From NCBI GenBank assembly GCA_036785705.1, contig JAWUZG010000056.1:13400001-13464000 (forward strand): a DNA stretch of 64,000 nucleotides, in the 5' to 3' direction. This DNA comes from Acanthornis magna (taxonomy: Eukaryota; Chordata; Aves; Passeriformes; Acanthizidae). Of the stretch, positions 13,101 to 25,400 are shown one piece after another (the first letter of the stretch is position 1; the number at the start of each line of letters is the position of its first letter). A program made the position numbers and the translations under genes. The notes below the pieces were generated by a model. That model saw nothing but the letters and a program-made list of their open reading frames with translations, was not told the origin of the DNA and made no database searches.

Positions 13101-14978
13101 TGAGAGGTCTCTCCTGGTGGCTCGGGCTGCCCAGGTTGGCACAAGCTGCAAGCCCAGCCTGATGGAAAGCCAGCCAGCCGTGCAGCGATTCTGAGCCCAG
13201 GCACACAGTGAAATGGCTGAATAACTCTGCCCTGGCACGGGGGAAGGAAGTGTCGTTCATTTTAGGGCTGGAAGGAGCCAGCAGAAAGCATCTTCTAGGG
13301 GTAAGAAATGCACACAGCATCACTGAAGCTGTTGGAAGGTTTTGTATTGTGAAGTTTGGGACACACAGGTGCCAAAAATGTCACGTTCTCCCCTGGTGCC
13401 CCAGGGGAAGCACAGCCATGGTGCCATGGTGCTGGCACTGCGGCAGCCTCAGTATCCTTGCACTTTAAAGGCTGTGATGTGGTGAACCTGAATAACTAAG
13501 ACACATCCAGCCCAATGCTATGTCTTTACACAGAACTGCCAGCTCTGTTTTGGGTCAGCAGCCTTGCACCTCCTCCATCAGGGCTCCTCCTCCACCTGTG
13601 TCCCATGGATAGTGCCCAGGGTGGGAGGAGCAGCTTCAGAAAGAGCAGCACTTGGCAGGCGTTTGGTCCCTTGGTGAGATGGGAGGGAGGAAGGGTCAAG
13701 ACCAGAAAATGATAAAGGGCACAAGTGGAGCGATCACTTCACGGTGGTTGGGAGGTGTTTCATTAGCTGTGGAGACCTGCAGAGCTCCACACCTCACCAG
13801 AGAGATCTCCAGGGGCTTCCTGCAGATAGGTAAGGCAGAAAAAGCAGCTTAGAGGATTTGTTCTGAGTACACAGAAGGTGTTTTGTTTTTAAGTGAAGTA
13901 ATGAATATCAGAAACCACACTTGTACTCGTGCTTGTGTGCTCCTGACAACCCTCTCTGAGTGGTTTGGTAACACTCACGATGGAGAGGGGATGCCTGGGA
14001 TATCCAGATTTGAGACTGGAAATGGGTGAGGGATCTGTGACTTCCAGCAGTAGGGAGGTGATGGGTCACCTGTCTCTGATCCTCAGGCTTGAACCCACAA
14101 GGTGGATATCAGGATTCTCCTCAAAATCCTGAAGCTTAAAATGCCTGGAGGCGGAGTGGCCAAGGGCAGTAATGTCAGCTTGGAGAGCGAGCACTGAGTG
14201 CATTGAGCCGATGCTTTTACAAGACTGAAGGGCTGTGCTGTGTTCTTGTGGGTTTAGAGCAAACAGAGCAGCAATTGATACATCTTGAGTGCTGTGTTCT
14301 GCGTTTGACATCTCCGTGCGTGCACCTCGTGTGCGTGTATTCATCCTCACAGAGCCTCCTGCCTGTTTGCTCTCACACTAATGAGATATTCTCACTCATT
14401 TCTTTGTTATGCCAGCTCTAATTTCCAGCTCTTTGACACGAGCAACCATTTTTCTCTAAAAGGCTGAGATCACATGGCAGGATTATAAATTTACTCCTGA
14501 AATGCACCATTAATAAATAATAAAGTGTTTATAAATATGCAAAATAGATTATTAGTCAATTCTACAAAATCTTGGCTACAGGAGCATAAAAGTGTGCCCT
14601 GCAGCTTGTATATCTATTATAAAAAAGAGGAGGGAACTAAAAAGAAATTCAGATTCCCTTTTTAACTTCCAAACAGTAAACGCTGAATAACTTATTTCTG
14701 ATAGTGATTATGTTAAAAGCAAATCATTTGTTTCCTTGAACAGCAGTGAACAATGCACTGCAAATATGTGATTTTAAAAATATTATGGATAGGCAGAGGG
14801 ACAGTGTAAGTCCTTCATTTGAACAGCTCATTAAATAGAAATTATTCAGCAAGAGCCTTGCCCTGTTTGTAAGCATCCTGAGCAGGACTATTTTTATTTA
14901 AGCTTAGCAAGCTTCAGGAGTGCTAAGGATCCCTAAATATTCCTGCCTCTTAGCTACAGGAGCTCAGACTGGAACCTT
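10176..14978. other. Intergenic sequence, no gene recognised
   Basis: No conserved coding was recognised. The 263-codon minus frame at 12532-13323 looks like chance (no domain, low complexity of matches). AT-rich, homeobox-motif-like stretches occur at about 12430-12540 and 14450-14960. Confidence 0.6.
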
Positions 14979-15033
14979 GAATCACAAAATCACAGAGTGG
15001 TTTGGATTGAAAGGGACCCCTAAGATCATCCAT
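14979..15033 (-). mobile_element. Short CR1 3'-end fragment, minus orientation
   Basis: About 55 bp match the inverted CR1 tail: GAATCACAAAATCACAGAG, then TGGTTTGGATTGAAAGGGAC and AAGATCATCC. Nothing further of CR1 follows, so the copy is heavily truncated. Confidence 0.75.
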
Positions 15034-18000
15034 TTCCATGGGCGTGTGCATTTGCTCATTGAGTCAGACATGGGAAATGGCAATTCCTGAGATCTCAGCA
15101 TTGCTCTGGATAACACCTGCCTTTCTAGCAAGACTCAAACTCATCAGTAGGTTGTTGCAGCAATGCTTTGCCTCGTTAGTCCAAAATAAACAGATTTATT
15201 TCTTCTTTGCCACAACTTTATCCACAAGGGCGTTGTTAATCTGTACCGCACAGCGGTTGGGGATGGGAGTCAGGAAATTCAGAATTTGGGGGTGGAAATA
15301 CCACAGGAAGCTGATGGCAAAAGGAGCAGGAGGGGAAGAAGGGCAGGGACCACTGCATCCACTGCTGAGCTCTGAAAGCATTGCTGCACCATCAGCAAGA
15401 GGAACTGGTCTGACCCAAAAAAAAAAAAAAAAAACCAAAAACTATCACACACAGGTAAACAAGAAAAACCCCAGTCTATTTAGGCAATTTCTCCTGTTTC
15501 CCTGAGAATCATCTCAATGGGATCTGTGCTGTAGGAGTCCTTATGCAAGGAGCTGAGAGAACCAGGTAATTTCAGATACTGTCCAAAAGGCGCTACTGAG
15601 ACAACTCCGCTGACAGCCAGGCAAAAATGAAGTGGGGAAATGTCAAATGTTCTTGACCTGAGCTTAAACCTTTATGAATTGAGGGCAGAGGGAGAGAAGT
15701 GTGTCTGTAAAGAAGAGCTCCTCTTCAGATAAACATGTTTGTATCGAGGCACAGACAGCCTGGAAATCCGTGGAGAAGTAAGAGCTGGGGAACGGAAAGG
15801 ATTTGGAAGTGATGCTTCAAGGAATTGATGACCAAGTGTTTATTTTTGCTCAGCAGTAGCACAGTGGTTATTCTGGGCTGGCATCAGAACCGATGAGGAT
15901 CAGCCACATCAACCCAGGTCCCTTTAACAGAATTATTCCCTGGTAAGAAATGCACATCTGAAACTCACAGCTGAGGATTCACTGTGAGCAGGGGAGGTTG
16001 GCTTCTGTGATCCCAGAGAGAGTCTCTTCCCAACCTGTATGTGAGAGGGAATTGTGCCACAGTAATTTCAAAGGTCCTGGGCAGGTGTCTGGTGCTAGAC
16101 TGTAGCTAGGCCAGAATAATAACTTGTACATGGAATTAAATAATCTAGGAAGAGCCACTGCAAGAAGGCCAGAGGAGTCAGGATGAGCTTTAAGCAGATG
16201 CTGTGTTACCCTTCAGAGAAAAGCCTCAAAATAGATCGCCCTGGCTGAGGTGGTGCAGGTAGGTCATCTAATCCTTATCCCTCCTCATCTTTCAAACCCA
16301 CAGGCCCCCATCTGCCTACGACAGAGCTGAAACCCTGGCCAGGGAATCGGAGTCCTTGTTTCCCACTCAGATCAGTGGGTTCCCTCCTTCTCTGGGAGGG
16401 ATGGACTGGGCAGTGACAAGCAAGAACCAGGAGCGTGCTCTGAAGCCAGGGCTGGCAGTCTTTGAAGGCTGGCAATTAGGATTGTTACATCTTCCAAGAC
16501 AGAGATTAAACGTGCTGGTTGAAGCTTTGAAGCAGCTGCTCAAGCTCCTCAGGACCTGCCTTCTCCTTCCTTGCCCATATGCAGCCTAAGTGGGTTCTCC
16601 CCACGGAGCTGGGGGGAGCTGGGCTCCCCTGTGCCGCTGGTCCCCCAGCGTGGGGGGAAGCGAGTGAACAAGATGTCTGGAGATACCACCATCAGGGGAG
16701 AGAAAATCCTAAAAAAACAGCTTTATGCCTCCGAAGCCATCAAAAACCGCATCTGGATTTTTAACACCCTTTGCTTCTTAGCTTTAAAAGCAATGGCCAC
16801 GCCTTCCATGCTGCTTCCTTGAGATGAAGAGTTGTTTCCCATGAATTAGAAGTACTGTTTTGAAATATATTTGGCTCATCTAACATGCTGTGAGCAAATG
16901 GTCACAGGAGAAGCGAGCCAGCCTGGAGTGGGCGTCTGTTTGAAACCAGAGCTAGAGGAGTTTCTGGCCTCTTCAAAATTGGCAATTGCCAGCTGATAGG
17001 GAGATTAACTATCCTCAGTGTTCCTGTGCAGCCTAGTTACAGACTACTCGGTCTTAAGCAATTAGAGCTATTCCTGTTTCATACTCTTAACAGAGCTCGT
17101 TGTCAGGCATGATTCCAATCATCTCCGTGTTCAGCTCCCGTCTCTGAGAGCATTTGCCACACATCGCTGACAATTTTGCAGTTATCAGTATCAAGGCATC
17201 CAAAGATCGCTGACACTGAGACACAAGGAGGACAATCCCCCCCTCCCTTTTCCAGGATTATAAATGTGAATTAGCTCAGTTCACTTAACCTCACACTTGT
17301 GCACAGACTCGCTGATAAGAGCAGCAGCTTGTACGAGGGTGGTAACAGCCACCCACGGGAGAGGGGAAGCTGTGCTGTACTCTGGCCCATGCAGAACTCT
17401 CCTAGATATTGAGAAATAACCCTTTAATGGGATCCATTTAGAAAAAAAATACATGAAGACTTGCCTGAGAAAGTTACAGCTTTGGGCTTCCCCATGTCAA
17501 AATTCAGAAAGGGTTAAGCTGAGCCTTGTCCTTTCCTCATGCAGCCTCAGCTGCAATCACCTTCATCAAACTCAGCTCTCCAGCTCTTACTCAGGTAGTA
17601 ATTTACACCAGATTTTTGGTCATTTCCTCATCTTCCACTCGAGACCTCATCAGAAAGGTAAGTGCACCAGCAATTGCAGGCTCTGCCTTTTGTTCTGTGG
17701 CATCCTCACTCCTGCAGCCCGTGCTGAGAGCAGCCTGTCCTGCTTGGCCAGCCAGGCTGGGGCTCACCTTGAGGGGTTTTACAGCTTCCTACACAAACCA
17801 GCTTTGTTGTTCAACAGCTGGCTCAAGGCTGACAACATTTTGTTGGGTATTTTGAATTAGATTGAGCTTTACTTTGCTGGCAGGACATAATTTAAAAGGC
17901 AAAGGCGGGACAGCAGCTGCCTCTTGTCTGCACCACTGAATTACTCAGACTATTCCTGAAGAGATGAAGACATCAGAGAAATCATGTGGTACATGGCAGA

Positions 18001-18599
18001 GAGGCAGAGCTGATCCATGCACAGGATGCTGGACCAGTCTGTCCTGTAGCTGCTCCAGAGCCCAGGAATGTCTGCTCTCCATAACGCAGGAGGAAAAGAG
18101 TCCTTTGAGAACTGCTAAAAGTGTGGAACAAACAGCCTCAGACTGCCCTGATCCTTATCTCCAGCACTTCAGCATTTTGCCATGCCCTGAAAGCCACAAG
18201 GCAAAATGGCTTCAGAGATGGGGAACTTCATCAAGCAAGACTGAGGGGGAAGGAAACTGCTGAGCAGCTGTGGTGGGACCTGGGAGGGCACAGGACTTGG
18301 CTCAGGGGTGCTTGGAGCTTGGGACAACAGAGCTGCAGTTTGTGGGCTCAGGTACCAAACACGGGGGTAGCCAAGGGCACTGAGATCCCTTCCCTATTGC
18401 AGAGATTTTGCCTTTTGATCCCAGAAGTAAGCCCAGCTGTCTTGATGGTTGATGGGGACTTTGTGTGATTAAACATACTCCTCTGCCATGCTGCTAAAAG
18501 CAGTTTTCCCCCTTGTCAGGCTCTAGTTCAATCACGGGATAAAGGGACTTGCAGCTCTCTAACAATGCGCTCACTCTCCAAAAAGCAACAGCCCTTTCC
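15034..18599. other. Intergenic sequence, no gene recognised
   Basis: A poly(A) run of 18 lies at about 15417-15434, but no retrocopied gene could be identified upstream of it. The rest is unique sequence without recognisable features. Confidence 0.6.
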
Positions 18600-18647
18600 C
18601 ATTCCTGCCTTAAACATAACACACAGCACAGGGATTTCAAGAACATG

Positions 18648-18653
18648 TTTAAT
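18648..18653 (-). terminator. Candidate distal poly(A) signal ATTAAA of FAM174B
   Basis: The minus strand reads ATTAAA followed, after a suitable gap, by a GU-rich element near 18610-18630. It is the best-supported distal cleavage site by downstream context, although the hexamer is the weaker variant. Confidence 0.35.
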
Positions 18654-19817
18654 GATGGCAGTTTCTACTGAAACATATGAAGTCCACTCAAATGCAACCA
18701 ATTTTTCCTTTAAAAGAAGCTTTGGTCACAATGACAAATTCTTTTTTAAAAAAAAGTTCAAAGCAATTGCACAAAACTGAACACACAGTCCTGATACCTC
18801 CTCACACACAAACTGCAGCATCAGAAACTCATCTAACAAGGAAAAATTTTTAACAAAAACCACAGCCCACCACCCTGCAGAGATTATACCATGTGCATGG
18901 AATTAGAGGGAACAGTTATGAACGTGTTTGAATTAATTAGTGTCTGTGTGTTCAAGCTTCATTAGTGCCTGTAGACTCCTGCAATTAAGTTTGGCCTTCA
19001 GATAAACATCAGGGTATCACAAAGTTAGTGTGCTAAACAAGTATTTGCAGTCATCTCTGCAACTTCCAGGGAGCAAAAGAGGGAAAAATGCAAATACAAA
19101 GCTATCTGTGTACTTAGTTCTGCAGGTAAGTATGGCACACTGACTTCTGGTTTGTCAAGTGTGATCTCTGGTGACAGGGCTGTGGCTGGAGTAAAGGACC
19201 TGCAATTCTGTGCAGGGCTTTCCCTCCACATGCACAAAGGGAAAAGCCTCTGACTCACTCTGCCTCTGCTAGGAGTCGGTGGATTCTGTAAGCAGTGAGT
19301 GATCTACAGGCAGACAGCTGTAATAACATTTCTGTTTTCATTTTCTGTAACAAGAAAATATGCCTTTAAAAATGCTCTTGAACAAAGCAAGTTTGACTAC
19401 GCAACACAAAATAGCAGCAGATACTAAGACACATTACAGTCACAATCAGATTAAATCTGCAGTGTAAGATACACAGAACATTAAGGTAAAAAACTCATGT
19501 AGTGGTTAATGGCTATTTCTTCTCTGATGAACTCCTAGAACTACCTGAACCAAACAGTTCAAATTATTAAAACTATGTTTTAAACTGATTTCTACTATTA
19601 AAAAAATATTCATATATATATACTATTAGATGAGTCACGTCAAGTGCTCTTAAAATCTTAACTAAATATAGCTATAGAATATTTAACCAGACATTTTAAA
19701 TCACATACAGCAAGTTTTGTAGAGGTAAACATTGCCTCACATTTGCAACAGCAACTGAGTATCAGACAGAGCATTCAGAATATTTTCATGACCGTGAGCA
19801 ACTGGTCAGGTTGACCT

Positions 19818-19823
19818 TTTATT
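19818..19823 (-). terminator. Candidate proximal poly(A) signal AATAAA of FAM174B
   Basis: A canonical AATAAA lies on the minus strand about 2.6 kb after the stop codon. Downstream sequence (AGGTCAACCTGACC) is not clearly GU-rich. A second canonical hexamer lies at 20008-20003 inside a long A/T run. Confidence 0.3.
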
Positions 19824-22435
19824 TCCACAAAGCAGCTGCTGCTTCCCTATAAGCATTTTGTAGCTTATGGCACACAGTTTGGGACTTCCCCGAGAAGCCA
19901 GGAAATCCCAGCGCCGTTGAGCACCTCCATCTTCAACATCTGAAACACCTGGTCCCTGTCCACCATTGAGATGTGGCCATGTTGTGAAATAGTGGAATTT
20001 TTTTATTTTTTAGCTGTAAGCACGGGGAGCCTTTGCCAACCTAACTCAGCAAGTGACCTGAAGTTGCTGGAAAAACTGATTTCAAGAACCAACCTGCCTT
20101 GAGAAGGGAGAAGTGCCCTTCATGCATCTTTTCTCCTCATCTCTCTCCTACATAACTTGGTCTTGCCTTTCTTTTGTGCAGAGATGGTTTCATTCCCTGT
20201 GCCCCACTCTCCGAGTGCCTGATGCTCAGTTTAATGAGTGTGGCAGGAGAGTGGACATGAACATGTTGCCGTGGTGCCTGCACAGACAGGACAGCCACCT
20301 CACCCTGTCCCCTCCTTCCACAAACATCAACAGCAGCTTTTAACCTCCATCTCTCCTTTCAGCATCGCCACTTCTCTGACTTCAAAAGCGCTTGGTCTGA
20401 CCGAGAAGTTCAACTCCCAGCCTGCAAAATCTTGCAGCCCTGAAGAAACACAGTATTTCCTTCTGAAGCATCCAGCCTAGAGCCTGAAATCTGTTTAACC
20501 GAGGCAGGAAAGAGCTCCAGACCTTACCTCAACCTGCGGCATCGTTCTGCTCTCTGCTCCCTGTGGTTCCCACCAGCCAGAGCAACCTGCCCAGCCCATC
20601 TGACATGTCAAATATTGCTTGGTAACACTGGCACAGAATGACTCAAACTCTTCCATGAATGAAAATAACAGAGCATTTTATATTGCCCTGATGACTAATA
20701 TAAACACAACAGTCTGCTTTGGGATTTTTCCATCCAGGCTGAGTTGGCTGTCTGCAAAGCCTTTGCTGAGTCATGGCTGGGGAAAGCAAGCTGTGGTATG
20801 GCAGCTGCTGGGATGAATGCACAAGGCTGCTGGAAAGGAAAAAAATTCCCCTTCACCTCCTTTTACTGACTGAAGGGCCAAGGGGAGCCACACAGAACTG
20901 GTGCAGGTCATGGTATCGTGACAAAGCAGTTTGGTGCTCTCAACAAGCCTCAAATCTCAACACGGCTTTAAAAAAAAAAGATAAAAATCCCAAAAGTGGC
21001 AGCCTGCTGCAAGGCTGGTGCTTTGCCAGAAACTGTAGTCTCCTTGAGGGATTGCAATTGCAAGGCTGGGAGAGGGTCAAGCAAACAGTGGGACAATCCT
21101 AAAACAACTGGAAAAGATGTGTTCCCCAAGAAAAGCAAGGTTCCAGCCAGCTTAAAAACCCAAAATAGAGGGTGTTAAGGAGAGCAGTAAACAGTAAAGC
21201 CTGAACTGCATCTGTGGTTACTCCAAAGGAAAACCACAAAGTGAAGAAACTAACCCAGTTAGGTCTGCCCTTTCCACCGCTGGCCTGGAGTGCCTGGATG
21301 CCTGTGGTCTCCCAAAGCCGACCCTTCCAGATGCAGCAATCGAATTCCCACAAGTGTCATCCCACAGCTCTGACCTCTGCAGCACAAAGCACAGCAGGGA
21401 GCAACAGTTAAAAATGCGTCCTTGAGTTAAATGAGCTTTGTCAAGCAGGTAGTAAGGGAAAACTTCCAGTTTGATAGAGATAAAGATCACTTACATGAAG
21501 CTTCCATGAAAAATAAGACATGTTCTCTCTGCAATCCAATCATTCCACATGAGGACTTACTTTGCTTAGAAAAAGGTAATATAGGTGAATTGTAGACAAG
21601 TTACAGTCAGCACAGGACAGTACAAAACACTGGTTTTACTCCCAGTGGAAGGGCAGAAAATTACAAAAATATATCTTCTTTAATCCACGATTGTTGTAGT
21701 TTAGAGCATGCCTGATTCTTCCTATTTCCCTGTGGTCTCACTTACTGAAGTTGGTCTGATCAGAGCTCCTTGGGACAATGAGAGTGTCATCATGAAAACT
21801 TAGTGCAATTGTTGTTTAAAAAACAAAAAATCAGTAGCAAGTCAAGAAAATTTCCTACATGAGTCAACCTCCCAACCCCTTCCCACCCAAAACCCTACAC
21901 CAAACATCGTGTGGCATTTCGGCATGGCTTACATTTTTACCATCTTAAGTCCTAAGTCACCTCTGTAAGGCCCAAAAATACGTCTTGATTTTTTTTTAAA
22001 ACACATCTGTTTAACAATGACCGAAGTTTAACAGTGACTGAAGTGTTGAATTAGGATTTTAGAAAATAAGTCCTTGGGGCAGCTCAGTTTAATCTTCCTT
22101 GTCTTCCTCCTCCTGCAAAACTTATTTACACTGTAAGGAGCTGCACCTTGTCATGCTTTGGTGACACTGCCGCCCTCCTAAAGCAAGAGAGCTGAGATTG
22201 CAAAGAGGAACTCTGGTCATTCCAACGCAGCAGTCGGGACACCAGGGAACCAAATGGTGCTGTTTTAGTCAGAAGATCCACAGCCTGCTGTACAAACAGC
22301 ACCTCGAGGAGGTGAGGCTTGGTTTGGTTGTAACGCTGCAGAGATGAAAGCCTCCCCTTTCACAGTTATGGGTTCAGCAGGTCCCTCGACAGTAGAATGA
22401 CATCTTGCAGGGCACCGACGCTCCACGGAGCTGCT

Positions 22436-22439
22436 TTAC
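22436..22439 (-). CDS. FAM174B: FAM174B exon 3 coding part: one base plus TAA stop
   Basis: After acceptor CTTTCCAG (AG at 22441-22440) the exon starts G-TAA. This completes AGG (Arg) and stops, giving the expected C-terminus VKYR. Upstream there is a near-perfect branch point TACTAAT (22462-22456), with its branch A 18 nt from the exon and a pyrimidine tract between. The rest of this exon is 3' UTR. Confidence 0.85.
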
Positions 22440-25400
22440 CTGGAAAGCAGGGAGAATTAGTATAGCTGTAGATTTGCAATTACAGCAGCTCACAGGCAGA
22501 GATGAGAACCCACGTGCCAAGTGGAAAAAAAAAATTCCCAATGGCCACAAAGGAAAAAGCAGCATCATTCACTAGGATTCCCATCACTCCCCGCCAGCAG
22601 TCGATGTATCTGGTGGCACTGATGGGATGTTAGTGCCATGCCAGGAGAAGAAATAGCAAGGGAAGACAAAATCAGAGTTGGATGAGACCAAGCCCAGATG
22701 CTGGAAGATCCTGTGGCCAGTCACTGTGCAGAGCAGAGAAGGGAACGAGCACAGGCACAGGAAACCACATTCTGCACCTCACAGCTCTTTCACACCGGTG
22801 CAGCTCTTACTCATCAACACACATGGACCATCCTCCTTGCTATGGATGCTTCTCCTGACTCTCTACTGCCTTAACTGCTTCAGGGCTCAAAAAAAATCTT
22901 AACAGGAACTTGTTACACTCCAGGAAGGAGGTGAGAGCCCTCCCATAGGGCTGCAGGAGCCAGGAGAACAGGGCGTGCTCCACAACAACAGTTACAGCAG
23001 CGTCAGGAAAGAACTGGCCTTCAAAACCCAACAAAAATTGCTTTTTGACTATCTCTTTCCTCCCCTGCTGTGGTCCTATGGGAAATCCTTAACAGCAACA
23101 CCAAAGCTTTGGCAATTTGTTGTATTTATAGTGAGCTGCTGCCTGTGTTGGTGATTTGCACCGCCTTCAGATGAGAATAAATGATACCCCTCCATTTATA
23201 CACAACTTGTCACTGCTGCCTGCTGGGAAAAAAAAAGTGAGCTGCTATAAACCCCAGTACAATTCACCTGGCATCATCCAGAATTGCCTGCAGCTTTCAC
23301 TGGAAAAAAAATCTATTAGAGCTGCTCCCTTGAGAGCGAACACCTCGCAGTAACAAACGGAACAATTCCATGCTCCATTCAGAGCTGCACATGCAGTCAG
23401 GATCTGGAAAGGATGTAGTCCTAGAGAAGGCACCAATAGTGTAACCCGTATTTTACAGAGACTCCCAAGACTCAAGTACATCAAAGGCTGAGCCCTGCAA
23501 CTGTGCTGAAGATGTTTCTATACAGTTCAATGCTATCAGTGCCTGAAAAAGGGATGAATCCAGAGTCCAGCCCTTACATGTGGTGCTTCTTGCCTCTGAA
23601 ACATCCTGCAAGCTCTCAAAAGCCCTTTAGATCCGTAAGGGTTGAATAAATATTCCTGTCCTCTTCCCTCAGCCTGCCACTGCTCCTTACACATAAATCT
23701 TTCTCCTTTCAAGAGCACTTTGGAAGATGCATTCCTAAACTGCTTCTCCATTCTGCTGGTGCTGCTGCTGTTAGAGGGAAAAATGACAATCCATAGGGAA
23801 AACAAACTGAGGAATTTCACTCAGCCGACAGGAAGGACAGAGGCTTCAATCTGCCCCAAGAAAAACTTTCTATCAGTATTTATTTAGGAGCCTGACATCA
23901 GGACTGGCATTTAAATTCCAAATTCTTTCCCCAGCTCTGGGCTGTCACATGGCACATATCGCCCCGGACAGTTGTGAAATTCCCCCAGCTGGGCTCAGCA
24001 AGCGAAGTAAGAGCAGAACTCGCTGCCTCCAACAGCTGCAAGTCAGCAGGGAGAGGAGTCACTGCTGATATTCCAGATTACTGAAGTGCTTTCAAAGCCT
24101 TTCATGTGCAAGGCGCCACAGAATTTATTCAGAACTTGTTTTCAGCTTCCTATTGAAGCTGACAAGAAATCCCCCAATGAGCTACGCTAGAGTTAATAAG
24201 CTTAACAAGCTAACAATTTTATTTACCTTTTCAGAAACTGGTTCTTTTTGCAGCTGTTTTAATCTCTTTTCTCTTATTGCACAAAACAGAGTGTTCTGTG
24301 GTGGGGGATGGACACCAGTTTGTTGGGGATGTTTGCCTGTAACCTACTTTACCTCACTGCTCTCTCCTCGAGTATCACTCAGTGCCAAATGCCTGATGAA
24401 TCAATGGCTTAGCTCCATCACGGAGATCACAGAACCTGTGCAAATTTCCCTTGCCTTGCTGAAAGAAAGTGCTAAAGGAGCGAAGAGGAGAGGGAAATCT
24501 TCAAATCAAGATCTATTTGTGGGATGAGAAAGAGTACATTTGAAGGATGGGATTTAGCTTTCCACTAACTCATTTTTGAAGATGTGCAGGAAGCGTAATC
24601 CCATCATAAAACTTGAAAGAACATCTGACATTTGGGAAATGATGACCAATACAGCTCATATGGTCCAGGAATCAACTGGACAGGGATGATTTTTGGCCTT
24701 CAGCACAGACTGAATTGGTGATAAAGAAACAAACACTCTTTCCATTGCTCGGTTCTTTGTGTAGCTCTGTAATAATTTCAGAACAATTCCCGAATGTTTT
24801 ATCCAAATGCCTCTCTCAAAACCAGAGCAAATATATACAGAAAGATACATACTAAGACTGTGATTTCCATTAAGCTTTTTAAGGAGGTGTCAATGTCCAA
24901 GCGATCTGGCACCTTAAACTCGGTGACAATCTTTGGTTTATACTTTCCACCTCTTGTCACACAGAAATTGTGCCCGCAGGATTAGAGAGGCCATTGACAG
25001 AGCTGCTTCCCTGCTACCGGAATGAGGTTGCAAAGAGGGGATGTGAGCCAGCACAAATTCAACAGAAGCACCAGTGGGTGACTTTGCATCCACAGAAAGG
25101 GCTGTGTTTGGGTAAGATTTTGAAGTGGTCTCATTAGTCTGCCTTGCTGGAGGGAAGGTGGCTATTTCTTGTTGCTCCACTGCCCAAGGGAAGCCAAGGG
25201 GGGGGGATCTACTGGGAGCCTAAAACCTTAAAGCCTCCTGAAAAAAAAAAAAGGAAAAAAATAGCAACGACCTTCATCCAGCAGCCCAATTTACACTGTC
25301 TGCTGTTCTTTGATGCCTCATGTAAGACTGGAAACAAATCCACACAAGGACAAAGCATTAAAGGAAAGAAAATTAACTGCACGAGAACAATTGGAGAGGT

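Larger units (their letters stand above)
18600..22435 (-). other. FAM174B: Probable FAM174B 3' UTR, end uncertain
   Basis: This is AT-rich sequence downstream of the TAA with no recognisable repeats or coding. Candidate poly(A) signals on the minus strand are AATAAA at 20008-20003, AATAAA at 19823-19818, and ATTAAA at 18653-18648. The last is followed about 20-40 nt further by a GU-rich stretch (CTGTGCTGTGTGTTATG), a typical downstream element. The UTR could be about 2.4 kb, 2.6 kb or 3.8 kb long. Extent is inferred; no transcript data are available. Confidence 0.45.

Noticed and set aside
12532..13323. 263-codon minus-strand open frame
   Set aside because: Composition-like sequence with no family signature; no retrogene hallmarks such as a poly(A) tail or target duplication.
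15190..15434. Possible retrocopy ending in an A18 run
   Set aside because: No recognisable parent gene in either strand upstream of the A-run and no flanking duplication seen.
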